Assembly (NCBI GenBank): GCA_030770545.1 | Contig: CM061107.1 | Coordinates: 1,700,001 to 1,764,000 of the forward strand | Origin: Macropodus opercularis | Lineage: Eukaryota > Chordata > Actinopteri > Anabantiformes > Osphronemidae | DNA length: 64,000 nucleotides | Direction: 5' to 3' | In this document: in pieces, positions 31,101 to 46,200 of the stretch | How the letters are laid out: each line of letters starts with the position of its first letter | How positions within the stretch are numbered: the first letter of the stretch is position 1 | Notes under the pieces: generated by a model | Database searches by the model: none | What the model was told of the DNA's origin: nothing | The model's input: the letters and a program-made list of their open reading frames with translations, nothing else | Position numbers and translations under genes: made by a program

Positions 31101-34100
31101 TCTAGAATGTTGGTTTGTGTGTAAAATACAGTGATTCAGAGCAGGTGGTAAACAAGACTAAAAGCAGCTGGAGGCCTATTTATTCAAACTGTAATATGTG
31201 AGAAGAAAGAAATAAAAACAACATGGAGCAGTGTTTGGCACTTAGTTAATTAATGATACCAGATAAAAAACAAGAGGAATGAGGATTTCAATCTCTGAGG
31301 TGACATGATATTTAATATTTTTATACTGTTACTTCTTATTCCAAGCCTTTATGTGCTCAGATGGAAGAAGGTTCTCTTGGTTGTGTTGTCCATTATTCAC
31401 CAGCCGCATTAACGAAGGATTAACTAAAGTGCTCTTTTTATCCTGGTCTGACCAGACGCAGCAGGTGCATCATGGGAGCTGTGCGCTAATCTTCCTCCTT
31501 TTGGTTCGACTAATTATTCCAAAGTAGACGCAGGTTTTCAGCGACACTCCCTGGCAACACGGTGACATTTCGACGGTCTGACACTGCGGCTTCGTGAACG
31601 AGCGGCTCTCTCTGACTTTCCCCCGGACTTGACCCGGTCAGCTCAGTCAGGCTGCTCCGCCTGCGGCCACAGTGTCTGTCCTGGCTTCACATAGCAGCTG
31701 CAGGTCCACAGCACTCAGCCGGAAGAAATGAAATAAATTAATGTGTACAAGCTGCTTTCATTACCTTTGAAACCTCAACCACCCAACTTCACTCATCTTC
31801 GTGAAGTACTTAAAGCAGCGGAGACAGACAGTAGTCAGATCGAGTTGCCATGACGACAGTATACAGGAGTATCTGTAAAACTCTTGGAGTGCGGCCGTCC
31901 TCGCATGGATTCCATTAGTCAGTATTTCCAGTATCTACATTAGGCCTAAATCTCCCTCCGCGTTCTCATTACCATGGGATCATTACTTCCTCTAATACCA
32001 TGTACCTTCCGGCTGCTCTTTGTCAGTGGTAATTAGGTGATGATCTGTACCAAAAGATATTAAGACGTATTCTAAAGGCAGTGGGTGGTCTCACCGAACG
32101 CGACAGGTTCTTCTGCTTCGACTGCTGATTAGGCCTGGTGATAGCTGGGGTTCACCAGCACCTGCCATTCAGCGGACGGGGACTGGTGCTGCAGCGGCCC
32201 GGAGCTTCACGGAGGCGCTCACGTTGCACCTACTCCTCTCACATTGCTGAATATTTATCCAGTCTCCTCGCCACCACACCGTTACTGTCAGAGTGGATCC
32301 ATTTATCTCATCTCCCTCGTGCAAACGCAGTGAAAACCCGTTTGAAGGCTACGTGAACATTCTACAAGTAGCTAATATATGAACGTATAAATATGCATTT
32401 GGAGACAGTCTAAGCCCCCGAGAGGCCAAGGCTGCGTCTCAAACCAGCGATACGCCTCTTTTTTCCGTATCTGACCCAGTCTTGACCTCCAAGCATGGAG
32501 CTCTCTTCACCATAGAAACACAGACAAGGATCAACCTGCAGACACCCACAAGTGTTAATGGTGCCAAGCATGATAAAAAGCATTCAACTAGACTGTAAAG
32601 TAGGGGAGAGAGAGAAGTACATACACTAAATGCAGCATGAATGTTAATGTTAGTCAGGCATCATATTATGATTTGAATCCAACCCACCACTGCTTCACTC
32701 CTAGCGCAGATGAGTTTTACAACCGAGGATCATGGGACGTCAGATGCCTTTCAGAATATTCAATATTCTTGCTGAAGTGAGTCGAAGTTATGAAGAGAGG
32801 AGCAGTGTTGTAAGAGAAAAGCAACCCCGGCACGAGAGATCAAAGGGAATAATGTTAAAAGAAGCATTATGGGTCTCTGCGGGGAAATTAGGTCATTCAA
32901 CCGGCACACGTAACGGGATTGACGGGGGAGGCAGCTGAAGGAAGCGCGGGGCGATGAAAGTGAATAAACGCGTGAGTCGGTTTGGTTGTGAAGACGGAGT
33001 CTGTTCTCTCAGACTAAACTAAAGCAGCGTCTGTTCATCCTGTGAAAGTGAAAGAACAGAACAACAGACCAGGTGGCTGCTTGTTGCGCCTGCAGTCTTC
33101 AGCGTAAACTCCGTCACCGATGAAATGCAGCTTTCGGCCGAACGGTGTAGCATTATCAGACTAAGTCCTCTTGGTTTGCTACCACCGCTGTGTGATGTGC
33201 TTCCAGCACCGGAGCGAGGGAACTGAACCGTGCCGGCGTCACCGACTAAGCAGAGCCCCCGTGACAAGTGCATGACTCCCACATGAATTATGAATCCTCC
33301 CGAGGGGCAAACGCTGCAGACGCTGCTGGGCCCCGCGGCCCTCGCAGTGTGACAGCCCTCACTCCAGACACCCGTCCTTCATGACCGTCGAGCTCACAGG
33401 CTTGAAGGTGCAGGAGAAAGCTTAAACAAAGCAGCTTCTATTTAAGGATAGAGTTTGTGACAGTTGGAGAGAGTCGCGCTCGACTCACTTTTCTCCACCA
33501 GTGTATTTTCATTATCCTCACATTAGTCCCTCTGAGCCTCTTTGCACTGGATTGACAGTCATAAACTGTATTGTATAATATTGCTCTGCGTCTGTGTTCC
33601 TGTGTCTGAGGAGCATTTCACGTCCTTCAGCTGGCACATCAGCGTTCGCTCGGGCAGGGACGCGCTCAGCTACACTGTGGATGGAGCCTTCTGGCCTTTT
33701 CCAACGACTCGATCAGCTTTAGCGGCCGTGAGGAAACTCGGAGCACAATGCTCCGGCCTTCTGCTGCCTTTTCACACACGCAACGTTTACACTAATGAGA
33801 GCTGACACCTAAAGTGATGGTGTCTCGGTGCCTCCACGTTTACGCCATTATAGCTACAATGACACGAGTGAATGCGCAGAGTGTTTGTTTGTAAGAGGCG
33901 GAAATGATGGATTAGAAAAGCAGGGAGGGACAGAGGAAGCCTGTGAGCCGCAGCGGTGGGATTAATTCCCTTATTAGCTACTCGCTGCAGCGATGCTGCA
34001 TCACGAGAGCATGAAAGTCTGATAGCGTCTTTCTATGGATTTGACTCAATTTAGATTACCTCCCCTACGTCCGGGGGATCATCAGTGTCACCTTCTGTTT

Positions 34101-37100
34101 CGCCATCTTTTTGTTTTTCTGCTTTGTCAGAAATGATGTAGGAGAACCAGAGAATTAAATTGGAGATTGGTGAAGGGAGACGCCATTAAGACTGAACCGT
34201 CCTCACCCCAAACACTCACCGTCAGAAGAAACAATAACGCTGCACGCTTGGAAGGATCATTAAGGGAAAGTGAGAAGTTTTTCCACAAGTAAGAGAGCGA
34301 GCGGGTTTAGCAGCGAATATAGTGATTTTCAGGGTGATTAAAAACACATTAGTGGAACGACTCTCGCAGGTAATTCATAAGGTAGTCATTGGAAACCCAG
34401 TTAGAAACGGGAAGGCTCCGACTGAAGAAATGACTGTTATTAGATGGAGATATTATATCAAATTGCACAAGTGAGAAAGCTCCCCCACAATCTCCTGTCT
34501 GAGCTAAATCACTGTCATTTGGAGAGACAGGCCTTGATTCTGGCATTTACTCGTCAAACTGGAGAATCCTGAGAAAACTTCCGAATTAGGACTGAACGGA
34601 AATGACCGTGTGACGTCAGAGGGCCGAGGCTCCCTCCACCAGCTGTTAGCGCTGTTATCCTAGCGTAGATGAGCTGTTGTTCACAGACATTCATTATAAT
34701 CAACGGAAATCTCCCATCTCTCATTCCAAGCTCCATTATGTTTTGAAGGCTGCTGCTTAGTGTTTGATGATGTGTTGGTGCAGACGGGTGTGAAATCTGG
34801 GATGATGCGTTTGGGGTGTCGGGATATTTGTGCCCTGAGATAATTGGTGACATGATCTCCAGATTCAGGCTGATTGTTCGGACCGACGGTTTAAACCAGA
34901 GCTGCCATTTAACTTCATTTAAAATGTCTGAAACCTTGATCTGGCCTAATTGTTTGAATTGGTACAGTCTACTTCTGACGTCTGTCAAGCCTCCAAGGCA
35001 GAACACGGTGTTTCCCGGTAAATTGGAGGGGAGAGGTGTTGAAATTCATAAGATGCATGTGCAGATCCCCCTCTCAGTAGATTTCAGGAGGCTTGAAGGT
35101 TTCCTCTAACAAGCTTTGAGCTCAGCTGCCATCTTTTACGTCCGTCTTGTGTTTGCACCATCGCTAGGAAGCAAGCAAATGTGTGGGGATTTTATTTTAA
35201 GATGCCTAAATCTTCCTGATGCTGCACGATTGCCAGACAAGTTGGTCTGAGATCATCTGGTTCATCTAGATAATTTATTATGTACTGTGTGAATTCAAAT
35301 CAAGTGTCACTCCCCCTTTAGCTTTAAAAAGTCTTTTTACTCTGCAGCTCATCAATATTGTATCATCTTGTTCTAGTTCCGATTGTTGCTCTGTGATGTG
35401 ATTGAATAAAACATATAAAATATTGCTCTTTTCTGTGGATGCATCCGTTTCATCAAATGGAAGCAGCCGACACGTGTTGAGCCTCACATCAGAGCAAAGT
35501 TCTCCCCAGAACCAGCAAAGCAAACAAGGCCTCGAGTCCAGAATTCAAAACACACGGAGGTTTTTGAATCGGTAAAGATTCATATTAAGAGATGACAGAC
35601 ATGGCAGCATTCGATTGAAATTTATCGAATCTCGACTCCTGGATTTGTCTTTGATCCCTGAAGGAGTGTGAATACAAATGAGCCGTAGTTGTTAACGGCA
35701 CAGTTAAAGGCAGAACTTTTCATTTAGGTCCCCTCGTCTGCATTTGAACCTAACTGGGGTGTTTAGCCTCTGGAATGAACGTATGAGCTGCCTCATTACT
35801 GCCAACACATCAGGTTACGGAGGAGCTGCTCCGACCTCACGAAGCATTTTATTCATGCATTGTACAGATGTGATATTGTAACGTTAAATGCGACGTAGTG
35901 GCCGTAACTTGGTAAACCAGGACATCTTTGGGGGCTTTGGGAGATTTAGCCCCTTTAGTCTGAAGACAAACTGGTCTTGTTTGACTTGGGCTGTGAGGTG
36001 GAAATGGAAAAGGCCGGAGTGGAAGCTGCAGCTTATGCGTACAGCTCTCAGAGAAATGACTCGTCTTGGAGCGTGAGCGATAGGAGCACAGCGACTCCCT
36101 CCAGACTTCAGGCCTTTATTAACGCCCGGCCCAGGTTTTCTCTAAGGGACGCATGACCGAAGACGAGCTCCCGCTTTCATCTCCACGTTAATGAGAAAAG
36201 GCCAGATAACCATTGAGCCCCTCTGGGCTGGAGCAGAGATATGGAGGCCCGGTTCTGGTTGTAATCTCCTAACATAAAGCTTAATGCTTCGCTGCCCTGG
36301 GATCCAGGACCACTTTAATAAGTCAATATATACACATTTTAACATCATGTACCAGACGTGGATTTGCTCTTGTAGTGTATATCAGATCAGTCTTTCTGGA
36401 GCATGAACTCCTCTCCATCGCTGCGTCTCCAGTTTGCCCTCAGTCGCGTTTCTGCTTGAAGGAATGCGGTGGATAGTTTAGGAGAGTCTAACGAATGATC
36501 AGGCTAATTAGCAGCAGCTGTTATACGGAGCAGTCCTGGGTTTGAGTCCTGGGTTCAGCCAGGTCTCTGTGCTTTACTGTGTTTTGGTGACTCTCCTAAA
36601 TCTCCTGGGTTCATCTAGAAGCGTGTGCACAATTTGTCTTCCCTCTATTTATCATACATCACCGAGTTTTTGCAGAATGACACACAAGCAAACACCCTTT
36701 TCTCTTTTTCATTATTTCAGTCTCGCTGATTGCTCCTCTCTGTCGCTTCTCTGTGATTCATTGAAGAGTCTTGTGGAAACCTGGAATAAAATTGAGGAAT
36801 AAGCACTTTGCTTGCAAAGTCTCAGACAAATTCATGACTGTCCAACTATGATACATTTTTTTGTCCACAACAAGCTAGAAGACAGAAGCGTTACCCATTT
36901 CTAACAGTTGTGATTACTGAAATCCCTGATACTGTCAGCGATCGGCCAGCAGGGTCGTTTCAGCATGCGGCTTTATCATTTAACTGCAAACGTCAATATC
37001 AATTATCAGTTCTCAGAGTTTCTTTCCAACCTTCCTAAACTGCTCCATTTCCACTCGACGCTTCCATTAGAGTTTTTCTATAACTGCGTTACGAGTGACA

Positions 37101-37200
37101 ATGAGGAAATGGACGTGCAAAACGTATGTTCCACAAGGAAAGTCACTTCTCAATTACCTGCAGATTTCTGCATCTGCTGCAGCTAATTAAATCAGATTTG
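28100..37200. other. Intergenic DNA, no gene recognised
   Basis: Open frames are short and carry no recognisable domain. ATTA/TAAT words cluster in places, for example 30240-30440. This may be regulatory or simply unconstrained sequence; comparison between fish would decide. Confidence 0.55.
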
Positions 37201-37245
37201 TTATGGTGAACACAAGTTTGTGTTAAAAAAGAGACCAGACATTAT

Positions 37246-37260
37246 CACCACCACCACCAC
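37246..37260. repeat. (CAC)5 microsatellite
   Basis: Five uninterrupted CAC units. Confidence 0.85.
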
Positions 37261-40200
37261 GTTGGAGGATCTGTCTGAACACATGCTGTATGGAGTAGCG
37301 TGGATCTGCTAGTACAGAAGGAGAATCTGTATCGGGTTCAACTGTGATGAGGCTGTGAAGCGAGCTTTGCTGTTTTGTTGTCAGCTCCATGCAGAAACTC
37401 AGGAAATAGCTCTTCCTCCTGAAAGTTACACCACGAGGGCCACGATTAACACCATCCAGTCGAAATCCTTCTCGGTGAAGCTGACGTGTAAGTCAGACGT
37501 CCTGAACATCTTGCTTATGTCGTACACAGGAGGTGAAAGTGCAACAGCTGGGGAAGACGACACAGAGAAGGTTGGATGAAACTCCTGCTGGTTAAAAGTC
37601 CTACAGTTATTTCCTGAGTAAACCTAAAGTTTCCATTTACATAGTAAGTCATAAACCATGAATGAAGCTCATTATCGAGCTGCTCAGATTATCCTACAAA
37701 ATACAGATTGCAAGACATTAATATTTGCAGCTAGTGAGCTGCTAGAGTCAGATAACTGCAGGCAGAACAAAAGTTCAGCCAACTCGTATGGAACAGATCA
37801 TTATGCAAATGAAGGAGTACAGCATTAATGTGAAGCTCCGACCTAATCGCGCCCCACAAGGAAGAATCCAGTTCCGCTCAGCAGGGTGTCGGAACACACA
37901 GGGAGCGGCACCACCAGCATCAGATTGTTCTACTGTAATGAAGTCGTTTTTACTGCGGCCGCACACAGAACCGCTGGACGTGAGGCGGCTGGAATAGAGC
38001 GGCCCACCGGGAGACGGGGTGTGTGGAGGAGATCAGAACCAGGGGATCCTCCTCCGCAGATCCATTGTAGTCCAGGTAGCACAGATCAAACACAGCAACC
38101 CCCACTGAGCTCCCCAGAAAGAGCTTCCCGGGAAGCAATGGCAGGCATCCCCAAACGAGACATGGCATATGGCCTTTTGAAGATAGTCTGATATTAGAAC
38201 ATATCCCGAGTCAGGCTGCACTGAGAGGGCTTGAACTGCAAGTGTGGGTAAGATACCGAATGACAGATAAAGGAAAAGCAAAGATCTTAAAGCAGCTTCT
38301 TTCCAAGCACAGAGTAGAAAATGTGCATAGACCTGTTTAGATATTGATCTGAAGCATCGTCAGGGGCTTAAAGCAGAGATGTTTTCAAGAACCGACTGGA
38401 ATTCGATAAAGATGATGCTATAAAGCGCAACATCAAGGCTCTCTCCTTCAACTTTCCACGAAATCAGATGAATTACTAGACAGGCCTATCATTTGCTTTG
38501 CACTTTATGTGGACACAGATTTTCTGTCTAGGCTCATTTCCTGCTCTGTTCTCGTATGTGCTCTGCCTCGTTGGGTAGGAAAGAATAAAAATAATCCAAT
38601 CTACGGCATAATAGCATAATTTATGACGGAGCAGCGGGCGCGTGTGTGTTCTCCCTCCCATCGGCTGCTTTCTGACAGATGTTCCCTGCAGCAGCCCAGA
38701 GAGGCGGCCACCGCTGTGATGCCATTTTATCTCCCAAACATCGGAGTAATAGAAAAACTGCTTCATTCAACGCTAAAGGGGCTGATATGAAAAAGGCTCC
38801 TCACTTGACCGAGACTTATTACTACTCTATTTGTGAAGCAATGTCTTGGCGATACTTCGTGTGATAAGATGGCAATTTCAATAAGAGGCTTCGCTGGCTT
38901 CTGGCCCCTGTGGGCTTTGGCTTGAGTAGAGGGGATATATTTCACCGGGGAGAGCTTGATGAAATGAGGGCAAGCGTTTGCAAAAGTGAGATAAAACTGC
39001 CTTTTTTCCAGTCGGGATTCGAACGAAGTTCGCTCAGCGTGTGCTTGGAGTGAGGCGCGGGCGTGGAGCAGGGGAACCGTTGGCGTCCCATCCATTTTCC
39101 ACTCCGATGGAGACGATACGGGGGAGCTGATGGTGGCGGCGGCGCGTGGGGGCCGTTCGGGGAAATGCCAAGCGCAAAATTAAGATGACAGCAGTGACAA
39201 GGCCTGATAGGCAACGCATCTATTCCACTGACGCCGCAAGCCTGACAATCCATGAGGTGGGATCTATCGCCGCGTGATCGCACATAGCGGGATGTGTGTG
39301 TTAACACGTTGACACCATCACTGAGGCTCAGTGTCACAGCAGACAGATGACTGCAGCCGGGAGTAAACACCTGGTTCTGCGCTGGTCGAACGCGGAGGCG
39401 AGTCGCTGCACACGCACGTCAACCACATGTCACAAGGAAGACGCAGACACGTCTGAGAAGAAAGCGGAGGAGGGTTCAGGCTGAACGGGGTCAGGTCATT
39501 CAGATGTAAATAAAGCCAGAGCAAGCTCCGGACTTCTAGACGATAAAGATAAAAGCCGTGGTCTTTGCTGAACCTTGGTTCTAAACTGTTTTGCCTGACT
39601 CAAATAATTGACATTCAAAAGCTCCCTTTCAATTTGCCTGAACTTTCAAGAGCAAAGTCACGCTGAAGATGGAATAGTATCCATAAATTGACTTTGAAGT
39701 TTTTTCCATTTCTTGTACTCTGAAGTAATTTTGTGTCCTTTCTGAAATGCTTTCACTGATGGATTAGAATGAAGTGAAAGTCAGGTGCCTCCTCCCGACC
39801 TCCCGCTTTGCCTTCAAGGCAAAAGGTCTTTGGTTTTTCTGCTTCTGGTCTTTCTTGGTTATATATGCTCCCGTAATGGTTTCATTATGTGGAAATAACA
39901 ATACGAGGAGAGTAGTTACAGAAATGTGTCTCTCGACCGTTTCTTAGTCCTCACTGGAGCAGAGTTTTGGTCTCAAGTATACTTAAAACGGATGCGCCTC
40001 CTAATCATGAGTCGCCTTCTGCCTAAACATCTGAGCTTGAAGTCGGGCCAATACTTGAGATGAGTAAAAAGAGGCCTGGGTGCAGTAGAGCTGCCAATTA
40101 AAGCCGCTGTTGTGGTTCCGCTGTGTTATCATCGCTGAGCACAATGCCAGAAAATCTAATTGCTAATATAATCATTATTTTGTGTAAAGCAGAAGACTGA

Positions 40201-43200
40201 AAGGTCGCAGGGATGGCGGGAGGTCGTCAGGAGAGAGAGACGCATCGTCGCCAGCGGCTCTACAGACCTGCAGTAATTACAGAAAGCAACTCAGAGATGG
40301 TTGTGTTGTAGATATAGGACGACTAGAAGCTACGTCTCAGCACTGATTGCCGTGAGCTGAGTGAGCGAGTGTAACTAGAGGGTCAGCTTCACGTCTAGTC
40401 GACATCCCTGGTTCCTTGCTGTTATTTATTCACTGACTCACCAACGCGCCGAACTGTCAAACAGCTGCCGCCGCACAGCGAGCGAGGTCGAGTAGGACTT
40501 AACTCTGGGGAGACGGAGGGCGCTGCACATACGCCGGATCAAGCCAAGCGATTCAGCTGTGACATGTCGGCCAGTTAATTACTCTTCTAATGGTGGGGCT
40601 GGAGCCGGGCTCTGCTGAGCAGCAATTATTTGGTGGAATGCGCTTTATCTTAGTGGCCGGAATCTTAAACGCAGCCTTTTGTGTGTGAAAAGGAATAAGA
40701 ACACTATGAACACGTTTCTGAAGCCAAAGGGATTTCAGAGTCCCCTGGCAGTGTTCAAACCGGGGCACGTCTCGAGCTAAGGCTGATTCCAAAGGATCGC
40801 ACATTTCGAGCTGGTCTAATTGCCCCGTTCACCGCTTTACGCTGGAACAACAAGAGCATCCAAAAGCCCAATTTACACGGAGCGCATTAATAAGTGTGCT
40901 GTTTTACTTCCTGCTGCTTCACCAGCGTTGACTTCTCTCGCACGCACTGAAGCACATGCTCTGGCAAATCACTCTCTTGTTATTATGGCCAACAAGACAT
41001 CAAGGGAAAGTTCTAAATGTGTGGAATTCAGCATAAAAGGAAGCAATAAAGTGAGGAGAGAAGCCGGAGTGAGAACTTGCGATGTAAGTGAGGCGAAGGT
41101 CACGGCTGTGGGCGGACAGAGTCTCAGAGGAGCCCGGGAGTTTAGCGAGAATGAAAATAAACTCGATAGATCCTATCACCTATGCATTGTCTTGTCTTTC
41201 ATTGTGATGGGGCAAAATCACATCAGGGATAAACACAGTATGAATTTTTAAGAGGCGCGTCTCCTTATTTTGCCGCTGCTCACAGTGACCTCCAGTAATC
41301 TTCAGAGGTGAATATCTCCATTTTCCTGAAAGTGGGATAAGAATAAAGACCGTGAGAGCTGCCGGGGGAGATGAAGTGCAGGTGCTGAATATTACAGTAT
41401 GTATATTTCATTAGTGTTCGGCAGCTTGACTGACATGTTTGAAATTATTAAAAGCAGCATAAGTCCGTGCATTGATCTGAATAGTAAAGGCCACCTTGGC
41501 ACTGAACGCAGCAAAGCTGACGCGTCTGAATCCGATCGATGAATGTTTGATCAGCGGCCGATGCAACATTTACGGCTGTGATGTCAGTCAGGTCCGATGA
41601 ATCCACGCGTTCTGTTCATGCACGGGATCGCGCTTCAAATGTCCCGCGAGAGGAACGTGTTGCTGCTTGAACCGAGCTTGAAAGGTCTGGAGAGGTTGCT
41701 GCCTGTTCACTGTGTGTTGTGTGATGGCTGACGGCTGTGTGTGTTGGAGGTGGAGCTGCTGCTTATACCTCTGCGTATCGGAGGACAGGGGACGGGGCGT
41801 GTGGTGCCTGAACGCCTACGTTCTGTAGGAGGCAGGTTGTTTGGAGCTAATCCTTCATTTTGTGTCCAGACTGTCTGGATCCCAACACAGAGACATCAGC
41901 TGGCATTTTCTAATATGAACCAGTCTCTCGCTCTCTCTGTGAATTGTACCTGAAAACAGGGACAGATGAGGAAGTGAGTGTCTACACTGAAATAGGTGTC
42001 CAGTAGCAGCAGCGGACACTAATTAGATTGACAGTCTGACTCCGTATTGGTTTGCTGTCTTCAGGTGAAGCACTGCTGAAATGACCTCTCGTCGCAGAGT
42101 GGAAATGTAATTTCATGGCCTGTTAAACACCGAACTCCAGGAGTAAACAGAGGCGCGGAGGTTCGCTCGGACCGACCAGCACAGGAAGTGGCCGTTCCTG
42201 CGGCTTGGAGACTGTAAACAATGAAACTGGTGGAGGTGCACAAATAGAACTCAACGACTACGAAGTGGAAACCAGCCTCTTATGGCTGCAGTCAACTAAT
42301 ACAGACAATTAGAAAAGTCAAACAAGAGCTGATGAAGACGGACCGAGCTGTAACCTGCACCGCTGCACATGTCGCTCTCAGTTTCACTGCATTCATTATG
42401 CACCAGGTACTGGAGAAACACAGGCCGCTGTGCGCTCGCAGCGCCTGAAGATCTGCTGGCTCGTAAAAAATTCAGTGAAGCTGTGAAAGTACAATGTGAG
42501 TAAAGAGAAATCCAGCGACTTTAATGAGTCTCTGAAGACATCAAAACACAGAAAAACATCTCAGACAATTGATTCAGATTTCATCCTGCTGCCTTTCCAT
42601 CAAAATTGGCAAATTAATCATCAAACAGGTTGCACAACCCTCGTCTCTCAGAAGATGGACTGTTACCATGCAGAGACGGGAGTGAAATAATTCACAGCGC
42701 TGACCTTTGCTGAACCTTTTACCTTCACTCCCAGGAAAGGCCCACTTTTATTTCATCTCTTCAGTCTGTCAGAGTTCAAGACGGTATCTGTGTGAGCATA
42801 AAGACGCGCCTGTCGCAGGCAAATACACTCCCCGAGTTCTGATGGGAAAATCGCACAGATATGGATTACTGCATTGATTCCTATTCTCAGTTTAAACAGA
42901 AAGCAAGGACGGCAGATTAAAATTGATTTGATAAAAAATAAACAAGTCGCCGCTCGCCCAAAACCAACTGTCTCATCTGAAACAGTGAACGTTCCTCCTC
43001 CCGGTAAACGAACAGAATGGAAGTGTCCTTAAAATAACATTAGCAGGCGGTGAAAGGAATGCGTCACCGTCATTAACACGTCAACCAAGCGCAGTAAAAC
43101 CACGCAAATGTTACAGCCTCACAGGAGCAACGGAACGAGATGTGGAGGTTAGGAGACGTCAGTAATCCAGCTACATCAGGCCGATCTCTGCTCCGGGGCT

Positions 43201-46200
43201 CAGTCAACATGGTTTAATGATCATAACTTCCCATAATCGTTTCTAGATCTAGTTTCCGTGATCGCTGTGTGGATGCGGAGGCGTCACCTCACACCCGGAG
43301 CCTCCTGCAGTTGTCTCCATATCCAGTGGTTACACCCTCTGTGTTAATATGTCGGAATCGTCCCTTTTGTTATCAGGGATTATATGCGGGCCTCCGTCTC
43401 ACTGGTCCATCGCCTCTCTCGCTCTGCCCTGCCCTTCATATCGCTCCTCTGAACATCCAGACACCGTGACCCCGTGTGTGGGAGGAGGTGGGCGAGATCA
43501 GGGAGCACAAAAGAGCTGGCTGCTATTAATTTTGGTCAGGCAACCTTCACCGTAATCCAACGAGACAGACGTTTAATTGCACTAACCCTGAGCCTACAGC
43601 GCGCCCGTCTGTCCCGGCGTCAGCCCGTCCTAGTGAATACTAAGGAGCCGTCGCACTTAGCCTTCATTAGAGCAGCAGAGCGGGTGTTGGAGGAAGTCAG
43701 GCAGCTTTCCTTTGCTCGTTTTTATGTCTCAATCCTCCGCAGAAAAATAAAACGACGTGTCTGAGAAAGTTATTGATGACAACTGTGATGTAGGTTTATT
43801 TCTTTGAACAGAAACTCCGGAGTATTGTTCACTTTCTGCGGCTAGTTTACAGCTTGCTGGAGGGAGACATCTTGGAACAAAGAGAAAGGGAATGAGTTGT
43901 TGTTTGTCCCAAAGATAGAAAGTATTGGAGCTGCAGAGGTCATGGGAAAACAGTTGCTGGGCCCAAATATCATCAGTCTTACGTTGATTTTTAGAAAAAA
44001 TCTAAGAACGAAACCGAAGCGGTAAACGATTGAGGCTGGCTTCATTTTAGTCCACGCACCAACTTTGTTTCATCAAACAAACTGGCGAAAGCGAAGTAGA
44101 AAAGGACTTTTGGGAGCAGCTGCAAGTGGTAGTAAGTAATGTTTTAGTAGCCAATATTTCCAAGATTCATTTCACAGCACCACTTTGTGTCGTAACCAGG
44201 CCGTGAGAGAGAGCGACTCTGTGCAGTTGGAGTGAAGCGGGTCAGGCTGTAACATCATGCTGAAGAGGTTTGAGTGGCCAAAAGAGGCTGTGATTTGGGA
44301 GCAGGAAGTGATCCAGTTAAGAGTGTCTGGCGCGTGACCTCCCTCCATTTTCATATAAATAATCGAAGAGGTCGTAAACCTGCGTCAGATGGAGCAGGTC
44401 ACTTAGCGGCTCTGTAGAAAACCCTCCCGCTGGTCAGAGTAGCTCGACGAGTGGTCCTCCATGGTGCCAGTCTTCACTCGCCTCCTCCTCAGCCTTTCCT
44501 CTCCATCCTCTCGCTTCACTGCAGGTAATTGCAGCGCTGTGGCACCACGGTCAGGGAGAGGTGAAGCTGACCACTCCAGAGGAAGGCACACCGTGCATTA
44601 GCTGGGTTGGACCATTCCCTGTTCCCCTTCCTCTGTGCCTTCCCTCATCCCCGCCTCACCGCCCGCTCCGTAAATGAAACAGAATTGTGTCTCTCTTATT
44701 TTTATAGAAATTAATCTTTTGAAAACACATTTCAGCCCCACAGAGCAGTTTAACATACCTGAATAAAACTTTGCCCTGATTGTGAGGCCGTCCGCCGGAG
44801 ATAGCTTGCGACAAATGAAAGCTCGGCTGCCTTGAATTCAACACAGGCAAATGTGATATATTTTTCATATGCTGAACCTGCTTGAATTCAAATAGTGTAA
44901 CTGGTTCACTGAGAGGAGCAGCTTAATGGCTTCACAGAGCCTCGATTACAGTCCAAACACCCAGACAAGCTGAGAAAACAAACAGCTACCGTTAGAAAAA
45001 TCCTGCAATTAGAACTGTTCTCGTTGTTAATAGGTGCAAAAATGCCTTTGTGAACAGTTCAGCTGCTAAATGAGGGAAGGGACACGAGGAATTATTCCAG
45101 TGCTCACTTTTGCACAAATTCTTCTGCTGCTACTCAAACTCACATCACACTGAGTGACTCACTCTCCCTTTAGTGCCGACGGGACTCTCGAAGGCCCGAC
45201 TCTCCTTCTACCACAGGCTCACATCTCCAGGAAAACACAAAGTTAATTACTGTAACGACCTTCTCCATAACTAATAGGTAAATCCATTACCAGAGAGAGG
45301 TAGAGGGGGAAACAAAGCCATTACGGTGCTGGCTTCATCTCCTATCACAGACTTTACTCTGATCGATAACCTGCAGGTAAAGCGTCACACGTTGTGTCGC
45401 TAACAAACGGCCGCCCCCGAATACCTGCGCTAATGAGTTAATGAGACGTCTAATCCTTCTGAAATGTTGATGTTATGACCTGCTGCTGCTTCTGGTGGGT
45501 GGTCACAGCGATGCTAACGTACGAATGCTGCAGAGCAAAATAACTGTATAATGAAGCATTTTAATGAGCCTAAGTGAAAGTGCAGTGGCTGGTTCTGCTG
45601 TAATCAGATTTCAGACCAAACAGCTTAAAAGAGGAGAAGTTTTTTATGATGCTGTGCATAACTATGTAGAGATAGGAGAGACATTACATCTGCTCTCTCT
45701 CTGTTTCTTGTTCCCTCTATTAGCCTGAAAGGAATATCTCCGTCCTGCTGACCCTAATCTAAAAGCCTGACATGACGATTAATAACTCGCCTGATGTGGA
45801 ATATACACGACTGGCGTCCAGTCGAGTGTTTAGAGGTGCGTGTTTATCAAGGTGCCATAATGTTAAAGCCGTGAATAAAATCTAACCTATTTCATTTAAA
45901 AATGAGTCAAGGAAGTTCGAACACATACAATGTGTTGAATCTAAAGACGTGGTGAAAATTAAGCAAATCACCTGTGGAAGATTAAAATGCTGAATATAAC
46001 CGCTGGTCGACTTTCTGCACAGCGATGTTGGTTTAACCACAGTCTGTGAAGTAGGCCCGTCCTTAGCGATTCAGCACCACGTCCAGCGGACAGCTCCCGT
46101 TAAGCTTCAGCCTCCGGTGTTGATTCTGAAGCTCGTTGTGAAACACGTGAACCCAGACGCTGCCGGAGATAAAGACAGCGAACTTACCTGAAGGTCTTTC

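Noticed and set aside
36530..36565. GGGTTTGAGTCC, resembling a tRNA or SINE B box
   Set aside because: It is part of a small internal duplication (TCCTGGGTTTGAG / TCCTGGGTTCAG) with no cloverleaf around it.
37950..38330. Overlapping frames on both strands with protein-like runs (for example VAVFDLCYLDYNG on minus, WVRYRMTDKGKAK on plus)
   Set aside because: Neither matches a family I recognise, and competing frames on both strands with nearby stops and no splice sites suggest chance or a non-coding element.
39010..39035. GTTCGAATCCC on the minus strand, resembling a tRNA B box
   Set aside because: No A box, acceptor stem or anticodon arm can be built around it.
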